The notes beneath the pieces are model-generated. The model saw only the letters and a program-made list of their open reading frames with translations, did not search any database and was not told where the DNA came from. Positions 33,834 through 45,644 of a DNA stretch of 64,000 nucleotides are shown piece by piece. Origin of the DNA: Gnetum montanum (Eukaryota; Streptophyta; Gnetopsida; Gnetales; Gnetaceae); assembly GCA_015680685.1 (NCBI GenBank), contig MNCI01022190.1, positions 1-64,000 on the forward strand, read 5' to 3'. Every line of letters begins with the position of its first letter. The stretch's first letter is position 1. The position numbers and the translations under genes were made by a program.

Positions 33834-36390
33834 ATGTCTTCTTCTTCACAAAAAAGCACTTCACCACCTAGGACTAACACAAGAAGCAATCGGCGGTAGG
33901 AAACATATGACCTTGATCTACCAATTCCTCAATAGTTTCGTGTGGTATATATTCATCCTGATGAATATGTACATGAATTCACCTTTATTCTCCACCAATA
34001 CAAATAGCTGCATTAGTATGACTTGGAAGGTAACATAGTGTTACCTCCTTACCGTTCAATCCTAAGTATGCTTCTTCGTGCTCTCACACGAATAGGCATG
34101 CAACACTTACACGTAGAATACATTGTGCAAGAATATGATTTGAGAGACTATCATCCCATAGAAGTGCAACATCAAAGGGATTTGCAACAGGAGAGACACC
34201 ATAAGTCCTTGAAGGGAAAATGGTCTAAGAATTTCCCCCATGTTTTAAGCAAAATTGAGAGTGATGAACCTGCTTCAGGAAGTCACCCACATAACGATTT
34301 TTCTTCCCTTGACTTTGGCCAAGGGGTTGTGTATCAGAACCTTCATTCTACTATCACAACCTAGGTGCTGATACCAACAAACACAAAGCATCTGAAAAAG
34401 GAACAAGGACACATGCCAAAGGTGGGCATTCTGATTGCAATCGCAATCGAGGCAGAAACCACCGAAGAGAAGGTAGTAGACACTATCATGATGGTGGTTC
34501 TCCTTCTTATTCACCTTCATCATCTCCTTTATCCTCTCCTTCAGCGTCTGGATGTAGCCATAGAGAAACAGATCATGAGGATAAGGGCAAACAACATGGA
34601 AGTCATAGACGAGACAGCCAAGACAAAGGACAAGGGCACTCTAGAGAATCATTCCATAGAAGAAGGGAGAGTAGGGAACTGCGTAGGCACCATAGACACT
34701 ATGAACGAGATGATCATGATGAACCCCTACTCACCACATGAAGCATGCTAGATATAACTGAGGTTGTGAGAGTTTCAAAAAGGAACCAAAAAGATAGTAG
34801 GATCAAGAGGTTAGACATGAATAACATCCCACGATTTGAAGGGGGATGTAACGTTGATCCTCAAAATCACTTACAAGCATTTCACGATGCGTGTACCTTG
34901 CAAAACATAGAAAACGAGTGGCAAAAACTTAAGTTTTTTCCATAGACACTAATAAAAGAAGCTGTAAGTTGGTACCGGTCTTTAGAATCGGAATCCATTT
35001 GTAGGTGGAGTACTATGTTAGAACTGTTCAACGATAAGTACCAAACGTACTCCCAGGGTGTCTAACCTATAAAAGAAAATCCAAGGATGGAAACAAGGAA
35101 GTCATGAACCCTTGGATGCTGCCATGGGCCACTATTATGCACTATTACATCATTGTCCTGGCCATGGTTATTTGCATTGGGATCAACTACGTCATCTCAT
35201 AGATGGGCTTAGGCATGAAATGAGAAGAACTTGTGGGACTTATGCCCAAGGAAGGTTATCTGAGCTTAGGTCCCATCAAATTCACATATCATTGGAGAAA
35301 GTTGCTAAGGAAGAAGGTGAGCTATGAAAGAGAGAGAGCGTAGAAGAATATAACCAAGATCCTTCCCTCAGAAAGAAGGGAGTAAGATTTTGTGAGGATG
35401 AGGAAGAGTCATCACTCAAAGAAATGGTGAATAGGAAAACCTTGCCTATTCAAAAGTTAGCATCATAAGTATCGACAAAGGTAGACCAAATGTGGGGCTC
35501 CTTGCATAGTAGGTTTCAAACTATTCTCAAAGTAGTAGAGGAGTCTAGAGAGTGAGGTAGTGATCATGATAAAATAAAAAAGAGAGAAGTAGAAAATGCA
35601 CATAACAGGGTAAAGTTGCTATTATTGAAGAGGTTTTGGACTCAGATACACACGATGATAGTGGATGCGAGATGTGTCAATACGACCATCCTAAGGGATG
35701 CTGCCCTATGATCTCACATCTATAGGAGTTTGGGGTGTATGCACTTAATCCATGTTTAAAAAAATGGCAAACATCCTGACATTTACCTTATCCCCAAGGT
35801 AACCCAAGGTAGTTCCACCAACCTCTAACATATTATCTAAGTAAAAATCCATCACAACCAATTGAGCAACATCAATAATGGCAACATCCACAATCATGGG
35901 GAATGCCACCACCAAGCAACAATATCCTTACCGGCAACTTGACCCATATGGATATTACGTGCAGCATCCAATCTCTCCACGTGACTCTATTGGTCATGTT
36001 ACTCCCCAACCTTACTACCAAGCCCATGATTACTATAGGAATCCCTCTCCTAGGGGTGATATTCCACAGGTATACCATCCTTCAAATCTGGCAGCATCTC
36101 TCCCACCAATAGCTCCATTACCACCTACTCTAGTAATGCAAGGTAAACTCCCTACTCAGCCATAGCAATGCAATGCCACAAGGGCTGTTAATCTTCAACC
36201 TACTTTTGGTTTTGACAACCGTATGAAGAGAATATCTTTCTTCAGAACCAATAGTCCAACCAAGCCTTTGCAACCCCAAGCAGTTGAGTCTTTGGATGCC
36301 TCTGTATCAAATAAAGCTTCAGAGCCCCCTTCAAACTTAACACCACATTCAATGCATATGGTCATGTTAACACATGCCATTACTGATTAG
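33834..36390 (+). pseudogene. gag: gag of element P1
   Basis: Begins MSSSSQKSTSPPRTNTRS at 33834 and can be followed with stops and at least two frameshifts. A basic, Arg/Ser/His-rich stretch at about 34400-34740 is followed by the capsid-like core at 34790-35340, with FEGGCNVDPQNHLQAF, then AVSWYRSLES and FNDKYQ, the pattern of the plant retrotransposon gag domain. A Pro/Tyr/Gln-rich tail lies at 35860-36170. No clear zinc knuckle was found. Gag would form the virus-like particle in the cytoplasm. Confidence 0.7.
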
Positions 36391-36399
36391 ATCAAAGTT

Positions 36400-36830
36400 G
36401 GACACCTTCTTAGAAAATTCTCTAATCCTGGGAGTCCCCTGATATATCTACAAATCGTTGGTAATGAGCCATGCAAATCTCTTTTGGATTCAGGTTCCGA
36501 TGTCAACCTAATATCCCAAGAAATGTACAAGGCTTAGAACCTGCCTCCATTAAAAAAGAGCAACGTCCATTTAGAGTTGGCTGAATAGTCCATCACTATT
36601 CCCTTAGGATTAGTGGAGGACATTGTTTCCACTATTTGTGGATGGTCGTATCTAGCTGACTTCTTGGTGATTCAAGTGAACAACTGTAAGGAAAACTTCC
36701 CAATCATAATGAAAAGGGTATGGCTAAGCACTATCAATGTGCACCTAGGTATCTACGATCTTTCCCTAGAAATATCTAAGGAAAATACTTTTGAAAAGAT
36801 CGAGAAGAAGAAGGTTCCATGCATCGCATA
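36400..36830 (+). pseudogene. Aspartic protease of element P1
   Basis: The active-site motif reads SLLDSGSDVNLIS, with DSG at 36487-36495, instead of the commoner DTGA or DSGA. About 80 residues later a degraded counterpart of the ILGRPWL strand appears (KRVWLSTINVHLGI). The frame has stops at about 36537 and 36585. It lies between gag and reverse transcriptase, as usual for gypsy elements. Confidence 0.65.
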
Positions 36831-36999
36831 CAGTGACACAGGGTGCAATTACATGCAGAGATCATGGGTTGTGAAAAGTTTAACATTTCTTGCATGCAAA
36901 CAGTGCTCACAAACAATCAACATACAAAGGTGCCTATATGCAGCAGCCACATGACAAGAAGACACATAGTGGCTAATAGCTAATCAAGAAAGCAACTCA

Positions 37000-38740
37000 C
37001 TTACATGCATGGAAATCACTGAGGGTTTGACTTGTGCTTACATAGATAGCATAGACACATTAGAGCAAGTCCACTACCAAATTCCCAGTCATAACTTAGA
37101 AAACATCAACTGGGGGAAGTTGGAAATTCCTAAGAAATTTAAACAAGAGCCCCTAGAGTTAAAACCATTGCCCACTATTATGGAATACATGTTCCTTAAG
37201 AATGGAAAATCGATAATCATCAACGCAAGACTTGCGCTACAACAAAAAGAGAGTCTGCTAAAGGTAATAAACAAATGATTAAAATCCTTCACCTGGTCAT
37301 ATCTAGAATTAACTAGAATAGATCCTAGGATATGCCAGCATAGGATTTACATTGACTCGTCCATGAAGCCTCGAAAAAAACCACATAGGTGATTGAATCC
37401 AAAGTTAAAGCAAGTAGTAAAAGAAGAAATAGAACAGGTTCTAAAGGCTAGGTTCATATACCCCATTGCTGATAGCGAATGGGTTAGCCCCTTAGTAATC
37501 GTGCCTAAAAAGGGAGGCAAATGGAGGATGTGCATAGATTTTAGGCTACTAAACATGCCAACATTCAAGGATCACTTTCCGTTGTCATTTTTTGACCAAT
37601 TTTTAGACACAATCACAAGGCATCTCTATTATAGTTTTCTGGATGGATATAGCAGATACAACCAAATACAAATAGCCCTAGAAGACTAAGCCAAAACTAC
37701 GTTCACCAGTCCTTGGGGGACGTTTGCATACAAACAAACACCATTTGGTTTGTGCAATGCCCCTGCAACGTTTCAACACTTAGTTCTAAGCATATTCTAG
37801 CAGCAAATAGGAAATGGTGTGGAATTCTTTATGGATGACTTCTCCACTTATGGAGCAAGTTTTGATCAAGCCTTGGACCAATTAGAGAAAGTGCTGAAAA
37901 GATGTGTAGAAACTAATTTGAGGCTTAACTAACAAAAAAGCCATTTGATGGTCCAAGAAGGCATAGTACTTGGACATAAAATCTCACATGTAGGGATAGA
38001 GGTAGACCTTGAGAAAATCAAAGTCATCCAAGGAATTACCCATCAACCGGAACCTATCAAAGACATTCAATCATTCCTTGGACACACTAGCTACTATAGG
38101 AGATTCATAGAAAACTTTTCGAAGATTGCCAAATCATTGGTAGAGTTAAAAAAAAGGACGTACCCTTCAAGTGGACTAGGGAATGCGAACTAGCTTTCCA
38201 AACTCTAAAATAGAAGCTAGTAGAAACACCCATTCTACAAGCTCTTGACTGGTCCAAACCATTCCATGTCATGACTAATGTGTCCAACTATGCCTTAAGA
38301 GCCATGCTTACATAGTTAGATGACCAGAAACGCCCCTATTACATCCAATGTGCAATTAAAAGTATAGCTGGTGCAAAACTTAACTACACTACTATAGAAA
38401 AAGAATTAATGGTTGTAGTGTTTGCACTAGAAAAATTTAGACACTATGTATTCGGGTACAAAGTATTCATACACACAGATTATAGTGCAATACGGTTCCT
38501 CATGAATAATTCAATGGTAAGCTCCCATATTATACAATGGTTGCTAATCCTACAGAAGTTCGATTTAATGATGATCGATCATAAAGGCATCCAGAATGTA
38601 GTTGTCGATCATTTATCTCAGTTGCGTTGGGATAGCAAGGAGGATGAGTATCCAATTTCTGATCATTTCCCTAATGAGTTCCTCTTTGCCAGTGTAGTGA
38701 GTAACCAATCACCCATAGAAACAAGAGTTAGACCTTAAGA
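37000..38740 (+). pseudogene. pol: Reverse transcriptase and RNase H of element P1
   Basis: Leader and thumb-side sequence at 37009-37330 is followed by RT at about 37393-38160: VIVPKKGGKWRMCIDFRLLN, SFLDGYSRYNQIQIA, SPWGTFAYKQTPFGLCNAP, then FMDD at 37828-37839 (YMDD/FMDD type), and QSFLGHTSYYRRFIENFS. RNase H at about 38210-38650 shows KLNYTTIEKELMVVVFALEK and FIHTDY. In-frame stops occur, for example TAG in place of Gln near 37797. No second RNase H follows, unlike T1 and T2, so P1 is not Tat-like and fits an Athila-like or other non-chromodomain lineage. Confidence 0.85.
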
Positions 38741-38759
38741 AGAAATAATAGTTTCTTCA

Positions 38760-40026
38760 CAGAGCCAAGTACTTTATGAAGATCAATGGACAACTTTACA
38801 AAGTATGTCCTAATGGCTTGGTTCGATGGTGTGTTCCTGATAGAGATTAGCTAAGAGTTCTCCAAGATGCTCATGAGGGCCCTTGTGGGGGTCATTATGC
38901 TAGGAGATGAACGGCCACCAAGATCCTGCTTGCAGGGTATTATTAGCCTACCTTGTTCTAGGACACCCATCAATTCGTCCAATCTTGTGAGCGCTATCAA
39001 TGTGATGGGGGAATGACTACTAGAATGGAGGATCCACAACAATAGATTCAACCACTAGAACCCTTCAACATTTGGAGAAATGATTTCATGGGGCCCATTA
39101 CACCAATGTCCAATGGAAAAGCTTACATCATAGTCTCCATAGACTACTTAACAAAATGGGCTGAAGCAGCTGCAGTTAAAGATTGCACATCGTCTATAGC
39201 TGCACGATTTGTTCAATAAAAAGTCATCAATAGGTTTGGTGTGCCACATGCACTTATGTCAGACAATGGAACACACTTCACAAGTGCAACTTTTTGGCAG
39301 TTAATGCAATGCTTAGGGGTTGAGCACAAATTAACTACACCATACCACCCCCAAGCAAGTAGTCAAGTTGAGGTCACTAATAGGGAGATTACTAAGATAT
39401 TAACCAAAACCATTAGCAAGTATAGGCGATACTGGAGCACTAAACTAAATGATGCTCTCTAGGCATATTTCTCCACATGGAAACTCCCTATAGGCTACTC
39501 TCCCTATGCGTTAGTGTATGGAAAACTTCCAACACTCCCTATCCAAACTGAGCTTCGTACACTAGCCACGACATGTGACCTCAACCTTGACCTTGATCTA
39601 GGACAAAAACAAAGTTTGATGACTCTTAACTTGCTAAATGAGAACCGACTAGCTGCCTTGCCATGTAATGAGTTGCACAAGGCATTTTATAAACAATGTC
39701 ATGACCTAAAAATTAGGAAAGTTAAGTATCAGCTAGGAGATAAGGTTCTGTATTAGAACCCCACACATGTGTCACAACGTACCAAATTTCAAACACTATG
39801 GAAAGGACCTTACATTATCTATGCAACTTTTGCTTTAGCGGCCATGACCATATATAAACCTGAGAGCCCAGATAAGATACTGTTAGTCAACGTGCAACAA
39901 AAAAAACCTTTCCATGAGTTTAGGACAACTAGAACATATGCTACCTCTGTAGGTGGGCAACCTTGCTCATTATTTCAGATCTCCTCCTTCCAACTCAGTC
40001 ATGGGGGAGATGGCCATCTCTGCTAA
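38760..40026 (+). pseudogene. Integrase of element P1
   Basis: A zinc-finger part at 38860-39010 (AHEGPCGGHYA, SCERYQC) precedes the catalytic core: NDFMGPITP with Asp at 39082, SDNGTHF with Asp at 39262 and Glu at 39370 in SQVEVTNRE, exactly 35 residues after the second Asp. A C-terminal region to 40026 has YQLGDKVLY and LWKGPYIIY. No chromodomain is visible. A few stops (39212, 39462, 39754) break the frame, but all three catalytic residues remain. Confidence 0.85.
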
Positions 40027-41951
40027 TCATTGAAGGCCCTCAGCTTTTTCTAAATTTTTGTTTTACACATTTTTTTTTTACATGTTTTTGTTTTATACAT
40101 TTTTTTTTTTGCACATTTCTTTAATCTTTCTTATTTTTGTTTTACACCATCGTTCATATTTTTACCATTTTTTTGTGTAGTTACTTTATTTTGTTCATTA
40201 CTCAATAAGTGTTCATGATGGTGCCATGAATAATACCATATTGATTGCTAATGTTTGGATTTTACCTTTGAAGTATGATGTTGATATTAAGTTATGGTTC
40301 TTTTGATTGAATAGGCAATGAGTCCACATCGTTCATACATCCATAAAATCCTATGGTCTCCCTTAGCTTGGAATTGTACAAGTCCCTTTTTCTAATAAAA
40401 TTATTAACAAATTGGTGGCTGGGTAATTCTCAAACTAAGGAAGGACTCAAAGGATGAAAAAGGTGTGACTTCAAGGGGATTCGATGCAGTTTTGCTGGCT
40501 ATTCTCTTGAGCACTTGGATACTTTTTCCTTGGGTTTTTTGCTATTCTGACCATTCATCAAATCACCAGAAGCTGAGTACATAAAAATAAGTCTTTGCAT
40601 GGTGTGGTTCTCACTCAACAAACACAAAAAAATTAGTGAGAATTCAAAGCACACCCCTTAGACACAATAAATAATTTGGGCTACATGCACTAGTTATGGC
40701 ACTAGAGAGACATGTTATCCAAGCCTAAAGGTTCCCTCTAACTAAGGATTTTTCTCACTTCCTGATTCTCCATCTCGCTCTCCTTGGAATGGTGGTGACT
40801 TTTTGTAGAGGCATTCTTGTTACTTCAAGAGGATAGGTTGGTCAAATGTGTTGATGTGAGGTCACTGAATGTTGTTTGTTGAGCCTGGATTTGGAATGAG
40901 TTCTACTTGGTCACATTAACCATAAAACACACACAAGGGACTTTACAAAACCTTGTTCTTAGGTTTCCATTCCATTCCCTCCTCTCCACCTTTCTTTTCA
41001 TTTTTCACCGCATTGTTGTTTTTATCATTAGTCTGTATCTTGGTTGATGCATTGTTTTTCCTTGGTAATTTCATATGGGTAATTTTTTAACTCTTGCTTT
41101 GAAATGACATTCCTAGAGCCTATGGACTCTTGGGTTTGTGGGTCTGTTAGGGCATCAAAGACATGAGCCTACTTTGGGGAGGACCCACTGGCATTCCTTT
41201 TTGGTGCACTTGTTAACTTCTTTCCCTTAAACATTTTTTGCAATCAACAATTTTTTGTTTCATCCCCATCCATGACATCCATTTTATTGGCATTTTCGTT
41301 GTTACTTTTTCTCCAACCTTCTTATACCTTATCTTTTTCCATCTTCCCACTATCGGAGGTTTGCTCTTAGTCATGAGGGCCTTAGCACAATTTTTTCAAT
41401 TTTTCCTAACCCTTACACCTTAGGTAGTCATTAGTGTTAAATCTCTAGAATCAGTATATGGCATAACCACAACTCAACCAATGCACTTTACATCGAGGCA
41501 AGGTATCACCTGCATTGTGATTTATCTACCCTTGCTCATTTGTAACTATGTTGTGTGTGCAGATGGTGATCATACAACAATGGATTGGGCTTGGAGGAAA
41601 CACTCAGGATGGACCATAACTAGAGCATTTACAAAAGGAGTAAGATTAATGGCATGGCTAGGAATAAACAATGGAAGGCGCAATCTTGGCATCGACAGCA
41701 ACATGCCTTATTCTTTTCTCTCTCTCCTTCTCTTCCAGTTGCAAAATAAGGCTAGATGTCATTATGTACAATGTCCACTTTTGTGGTCATGAACACTAAT
41801 GCTGTCATGTATTGTACTATTGATCCGTTCACTAGGAACATTGAGTCTGTCATCCCATTCTACCGTTAATGGTCATTCAGTTAATAATCCCATACCTTCC
41901 CAATATTTTATGAGGAACTCAAGGATGAGTTTTCATTCAGTCATGGTGGTA
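40027..41951 (+). other. 3' non-coding region and polypurine tract of P1
   Basis: T-rich at 40040-40200, then sequence alignable with the minus strand of 63890-61900 in P4 (for example GTGACTTCAAGGGGA). The tract before the LTR reads CAGTCATGGTGGTA, compared with GTCGTGGGGGTA and GTTGTGGGGGTA in P3 and P4. The large 3' ORF of P3 and P4 is missing here. The ORF near 41481-41792 has no recognisable features. Confidence 0.6.
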
Positions 41952-42151
41952 TAATGAACCATGATATCGTGTCCACGATATCGGATCAACCATGTAATGT
42001 CGAATACCCAATATCATGGCCTGTCTCCTTGCCTATAAATAAGAGGCGGTGCCCTTGGTTTCCACATTAGAAGTAAGGATGAGTTTTCATTCAGTCTCAT
42101 TTTTCCCCTCTAGAGTTAGAATTATTTCTACATGCCCACAGTAGAAGTCAT
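41583..42151 (+). repeat. Duplicated block left of the N at 42152
   Basis: This block is repeated at 42154-42700 with scattered single-base differences. It ends in a partial LTR (41952-42151) with the start TAATGAACCATGATATCG, interrupted by a misplaced copy of GGATGAGTTTTCATTCAGTC. The single N at the joint suggests an assembly join of two alleles or copies rather than biology. Confidence 0.65.
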
Positions 42152-42518
42152 NCGATTGGGCTTGGAGGAAACACTCAGGATGGACCATAACTAGAGCATT
42201 TACAAAAGGAGTAAGATTAATGGCATGGTTAGGAATAAACAATGGAAGGCGCAATCTTGGCCTCGACAACAACACGCCTTATTCTTTTCTCTCTCTCCTT
42301 CTCTTCTAGCTGCAAAATAAGGCTAGATGTCATTATGTACAATGTCCACTTTTGTGGTCATGAACACTAATGTTGTCATGTATTGTACTGTTGATCCGTT
42401 CACTAGGAACATTGAGTCTGTCACCCCATTCCACCATTAATGGTCATTAGTTAATAATCCCATACCTTCCCAATATTTTATAAGGAACTCAAGGATGAGT
42501 TTTCATTCAGTCATGGTG

Positions 42519-43302
42519 TCCACGATATCGGATCAACCATGTAATGTCGAATACCCAATATCATGGCCTGTCTCCTTACCTATAAATAAGAGGCGGTGCC
42601 CTTGGTTTCCACATTAGAAGTTAGTCCCTTAGCCAAACTCTTGTCATTTTTTCCCTCTAGAGTTAGAATTATTTCTACATGCCCACAGTAGAAGTCATAG
42701 AGTGAACAGATCTTTATTCGAGCATTGTGTACCTGAGCATACTTTGTGTACGAAAATAAAGACAAACTTTATGATAACCTTGCAGCATGCAAAATAGATT
42801 AATTAGTGTTAATTATTATTTAATGCTTTCTTATTTAATTAATGATCTCTGTCACCTTACAACTCTTTTAGTTAAATACACTCAGGACAACCGCTTTGAC
42901 CATGTGTGTAGCGCTTAGTAACCCAGTAACGATTAGCATTTGGTAACACCAGTAGTGTTGCACTAGTTCAGGATGTGTACGACAAGTGGGAACAAATACT
43001 GGTGTTAGGAGTAATTAGAACTTAGTTAATGAGTAGTTAAATTAGATTAGTTAGTTAGTTATCTGTCCCCCTCCTCACTAGCATAGAATATATAAACATA
43101 TAAAAATAATAAAAATCATATGCCTCAAGCTTACTTAAACATACAACTGTGACATACAAGTAAGTTTGGGAAGACAATGATTAACCAACCCATTATTGTT
43201 CCATGAAGGCGCATAGGCACCTAGTCCTTGGAATTCGACTGGATTGTGCGTGAAATGCTCGTATTCATATGGTTGAGCATAGGGGTACCTTGCTGCTCAT
43301 CA
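42519..43302 (+). mobile_element. 3' LTR of nested element P1
   Basis: Aligns with 32900-33701 but lacks about 20 bases at the start, lost between short repeats (GGTG/CGTG). It ends CTGCTCATCA followed by AAAGT, the same five bases that precede the 5' LTR. This closes a 10.4 kb element. Confidence 0.8.
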
Positions 43303-43307
43303 AAAGT
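43303..43307 (+). other. Target site duplication of P1, right copy
   Basis: AAAGT, matching 32895-32899, proves the ends of P1. Confidence 0.8.
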
Positions 43308-43978
43308 AATGCATAGGGCTACATGAGACAACTAGAAAACCTAGCCACAATAGGTCACCATCATTACATCATACAAAAATTTGTGCAATGTGCATAAAAT
43401 TTACAAAGTTCTGCAGTTTATTCATTGTACCAAACAAAGAGAGAAAGATAGAGCATGCAGGCTCGCTTGTTGTAGATCATCAAATTCATCAACATCAGTC
43501 ATTTGTTGCAACCTGTCAACAATGATAAATAATACTACAAGCAAACATGTGAGTGTTAGACGTAATCAAGGCTATGTGATGGCTTTAATATTGTATTGCA
43601 ATGGTTTGATGAGGCCATGAGTAGGGTTAAGTCCTGGAGAAGAACTTGGTCCTATGTGTTTTCTCCTTACCATTGTGGTCTTAGATGGAAACTTTGACCA
43701 AGGGACCCTTTGTGATGTTTCTAACTTTAAGGTCAATGGTCATCAGGCTACTTTAGGGTGTTATAGCAGCATAGTAGAATGGTTTCAGGCTTAAGGTTTA
43801 GGTACGTAAGGTCAATTTTTCCTAACAACATCATGAGAGGGGTTCACTAAGGCTTTAAGGCTAGTTGAGTTTCCTTCGTCATCCTCCTGGGTTATTCCTA
43901 CATGATAACATAAGCACATCAAGTAGCATTTGTGTATTAAAATGATTAAATAATGTTAACATAATGTTAAATACTTTA
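43308..43978 (-). other. 3' internal region of element M, middle part
   Basis: Sequence of element M between the P1 insertion and the solo LTR. No coding region or repeat is recognised. Confidence 0.45.
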
Positions 43979-43983
43979 GTAAT
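43979..43983. other. Target site duplication of the solo LTR, left copy
   Basis: GTAAT, matching 45041-45045 on the far side of the solo LTR. Confidence 0.8.
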
Positions 43984-45040
43984 TGATGAGTGGTGAGGTA
44001 CCCCTCCACTCAACCATACGAATACGAGCATGTACGCGTGATCCAGTCGAACTCCGCAGACTAAATGCCTTAATGCCACAAGGAACGCTTGGGGTTAATC
44101 GTTCGTTGTCTTCTCAGGCTTGCTTGTATGTGTCACGGTGTATGGTTAAGCAAGTCTGAGGTATATGATTTTTTTGGTATTTTTCAGTTTATCTCCTAAG
44201 CTATGAGGGAAAGGGTTGAGAAACTAACTAACTCTAACTAATGTCCTAAGTCTAAATTAACTAGCGTCAGCATCCGTTCCCACTTACCGGACACACCCTG
44301 AACTATGCAACTGTGGCTACCAAACGCTAATCGTTACTGGGATCACCACACGTAACGCAAGTGCTCGAAGTGGTCGTACTGAGGCACCTATTTAGCCTAA
44401 GTGTGATAAGCAGCCGATTCCTTGGCTAGCCGTACACACCCGTGGGTGCTCGTAGCCAAGTCGTACTTATCACACGTTCTAGCCTAGCGATGAGTAGCCG
44501 ATTCCTTGACCAGCCGTACACATTGGACTACCACTGGGATTACCAAGCGCAGATCCTAGAATACGCTACTGGGTTACCAAGCAGTCACAATGCTCGTAAT
44601 CAAGTCGTACTCACGCGTTGCGACGAGTAGCTGATTCCTTGATTAGCCGTACACATCCGTAGATGCTCGTAATCAAGTCGTACTCATGCGCACTAGGAAA
44701 GCAATAAATAACAACAAAATAAAACCATGTACTGCAAGGTTTATCCAATCAAGTTCGTCTTTATTGCCGTACACAACTTGTGTTCAGGTTACAAAGTTGC
44801 TCGAATAAAGAGTCGTTCACTCTAGGACTCCTACTGCGGGCACATGGGAAATTAATCTAACTCTGGAGTGTTCAAACTGCCAGAGCTTTGCTACTTCTAG
44901 CCAGGATTGGGAAATGAAGGGAGTGCGGCCTCTTATTTATAGATATGGCGGCGGACCGCAATATCGCGTACGCGATATCGCAGGGGATGCGATATCACGA
45001 CGGCCGCGATATCGCAGCTTGTGCAATCTGCGTCTCATCA
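43984..45040 (-). mobile_element. Solo LTR of the P family
   Basis: Minus-strand LTR of 1,057 bp, starting TGATGAGACGCAG at 45040 and ending CACTCATCA at 43984, flanked by GTAAT on both sides. The TATA box (44941-44934) and the CCGCAGTAGGAGTCC and TTCATATGGTTGAG-like words identify the P family. The U3 end holds several GCGATATCGC palindromes (44950-45020) and many CpGs. It contains repeated AGCCGATTCCTTG/AGTCGTACT units at 44405-44690 not seen in the other P LTRs. It arose by recombination between two LTRs. Confidence 0.85.
44405..44690. repeat. Tandem units in the solo LTR
   Basis: About three imperfect copies, 90-120 bp apart, of GAGTAGCCGATTCCTTG, CCGTACACA and CTCGTAATCAAGTCGTACT. They extend this LTR beyond the roughly 800-950 bp of its relatives. 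Confidence 0.6.
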
Positions 45041-45045
45041 GTAAT
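45041..45045. other. Target site duplication of the solo LTR, right copy
   Basis: GTAAT, matching 43979-43983. Confidence 0.8.
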
Positions 45046-45600
45046 AATGCATAAATGGATCACAACATACTAAATTAAAGGTCAAACAAGGTTTAACCAT
45101 GGTCAATAAAGGCTATAAGAGGTAGGTTAAAGCAAACAAGATAAAACATAGGCTAAATGATGCATAATGGGGTCAAATGATGGTCAAAACTATACAAAAT
45201 GGTGTCAAATAAGGTCAAATAAGGCTATGTTGATGTCAAATGACATCAATTAATGTTAAATCAGGTCAACTTAGGTTCATGCAAGGTCAACTGATGGAAG
45301 AATGTAGTCAAATAAGGTTAAATGATATAAGCCATGATCATATTTTGCCAATTTTAGGCCTTGTCGAGCTATGGTGTTGCCAGTTTAAGGCCTTGGCAGG
45401 CCATGGTGGGAGGCCTATTTGACTAGGTAGGGTCACTATGAGGCAAAAACAAGGTAAGACTTGGTAAAACAAGGTAAAATAAAGTCATAACATGGTAACA
45501 ACAGGGTCCAATTTAGTAAAATAAGGTTATAATAAATTAAAATTGATTTGAAACTGGTAAGCTAGGTTGTGTAAGGTGAAATGACATTAGTTTTACTCTT
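45046..45600. repeat. GGTCAAA-rich low-complexity stretch
   Basis: Dozens of variants of AAGGTCAAATAAGGT occur without fixed spacing. The stretch belongs to the long non-coding filler of element M. Two stem-loop units lie within it. Confidence 0.6.
45346..45408 (-). repeat. Two stem-loop units in element M
   Basis: On the minus strand GGCC-TGCCAA-GGCC followed by TTAAACTGGCAA, plus a weaker neighbour. It is the same unit as arrays 1-5 of the T elements. Confidence 0.65.
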
Positions 45601-45644
45601 TTTATGTATTAAAATTTTATTTATTTTATTTTGTTTGCCTTGCC

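Noticed and set aside
41481-41792. Plus-strand frame of 103 codons as a P1 late gene
   Set aside because: Half of it is the block duplicated at the N; no similarity to the 3' ORF of P3 and P4.
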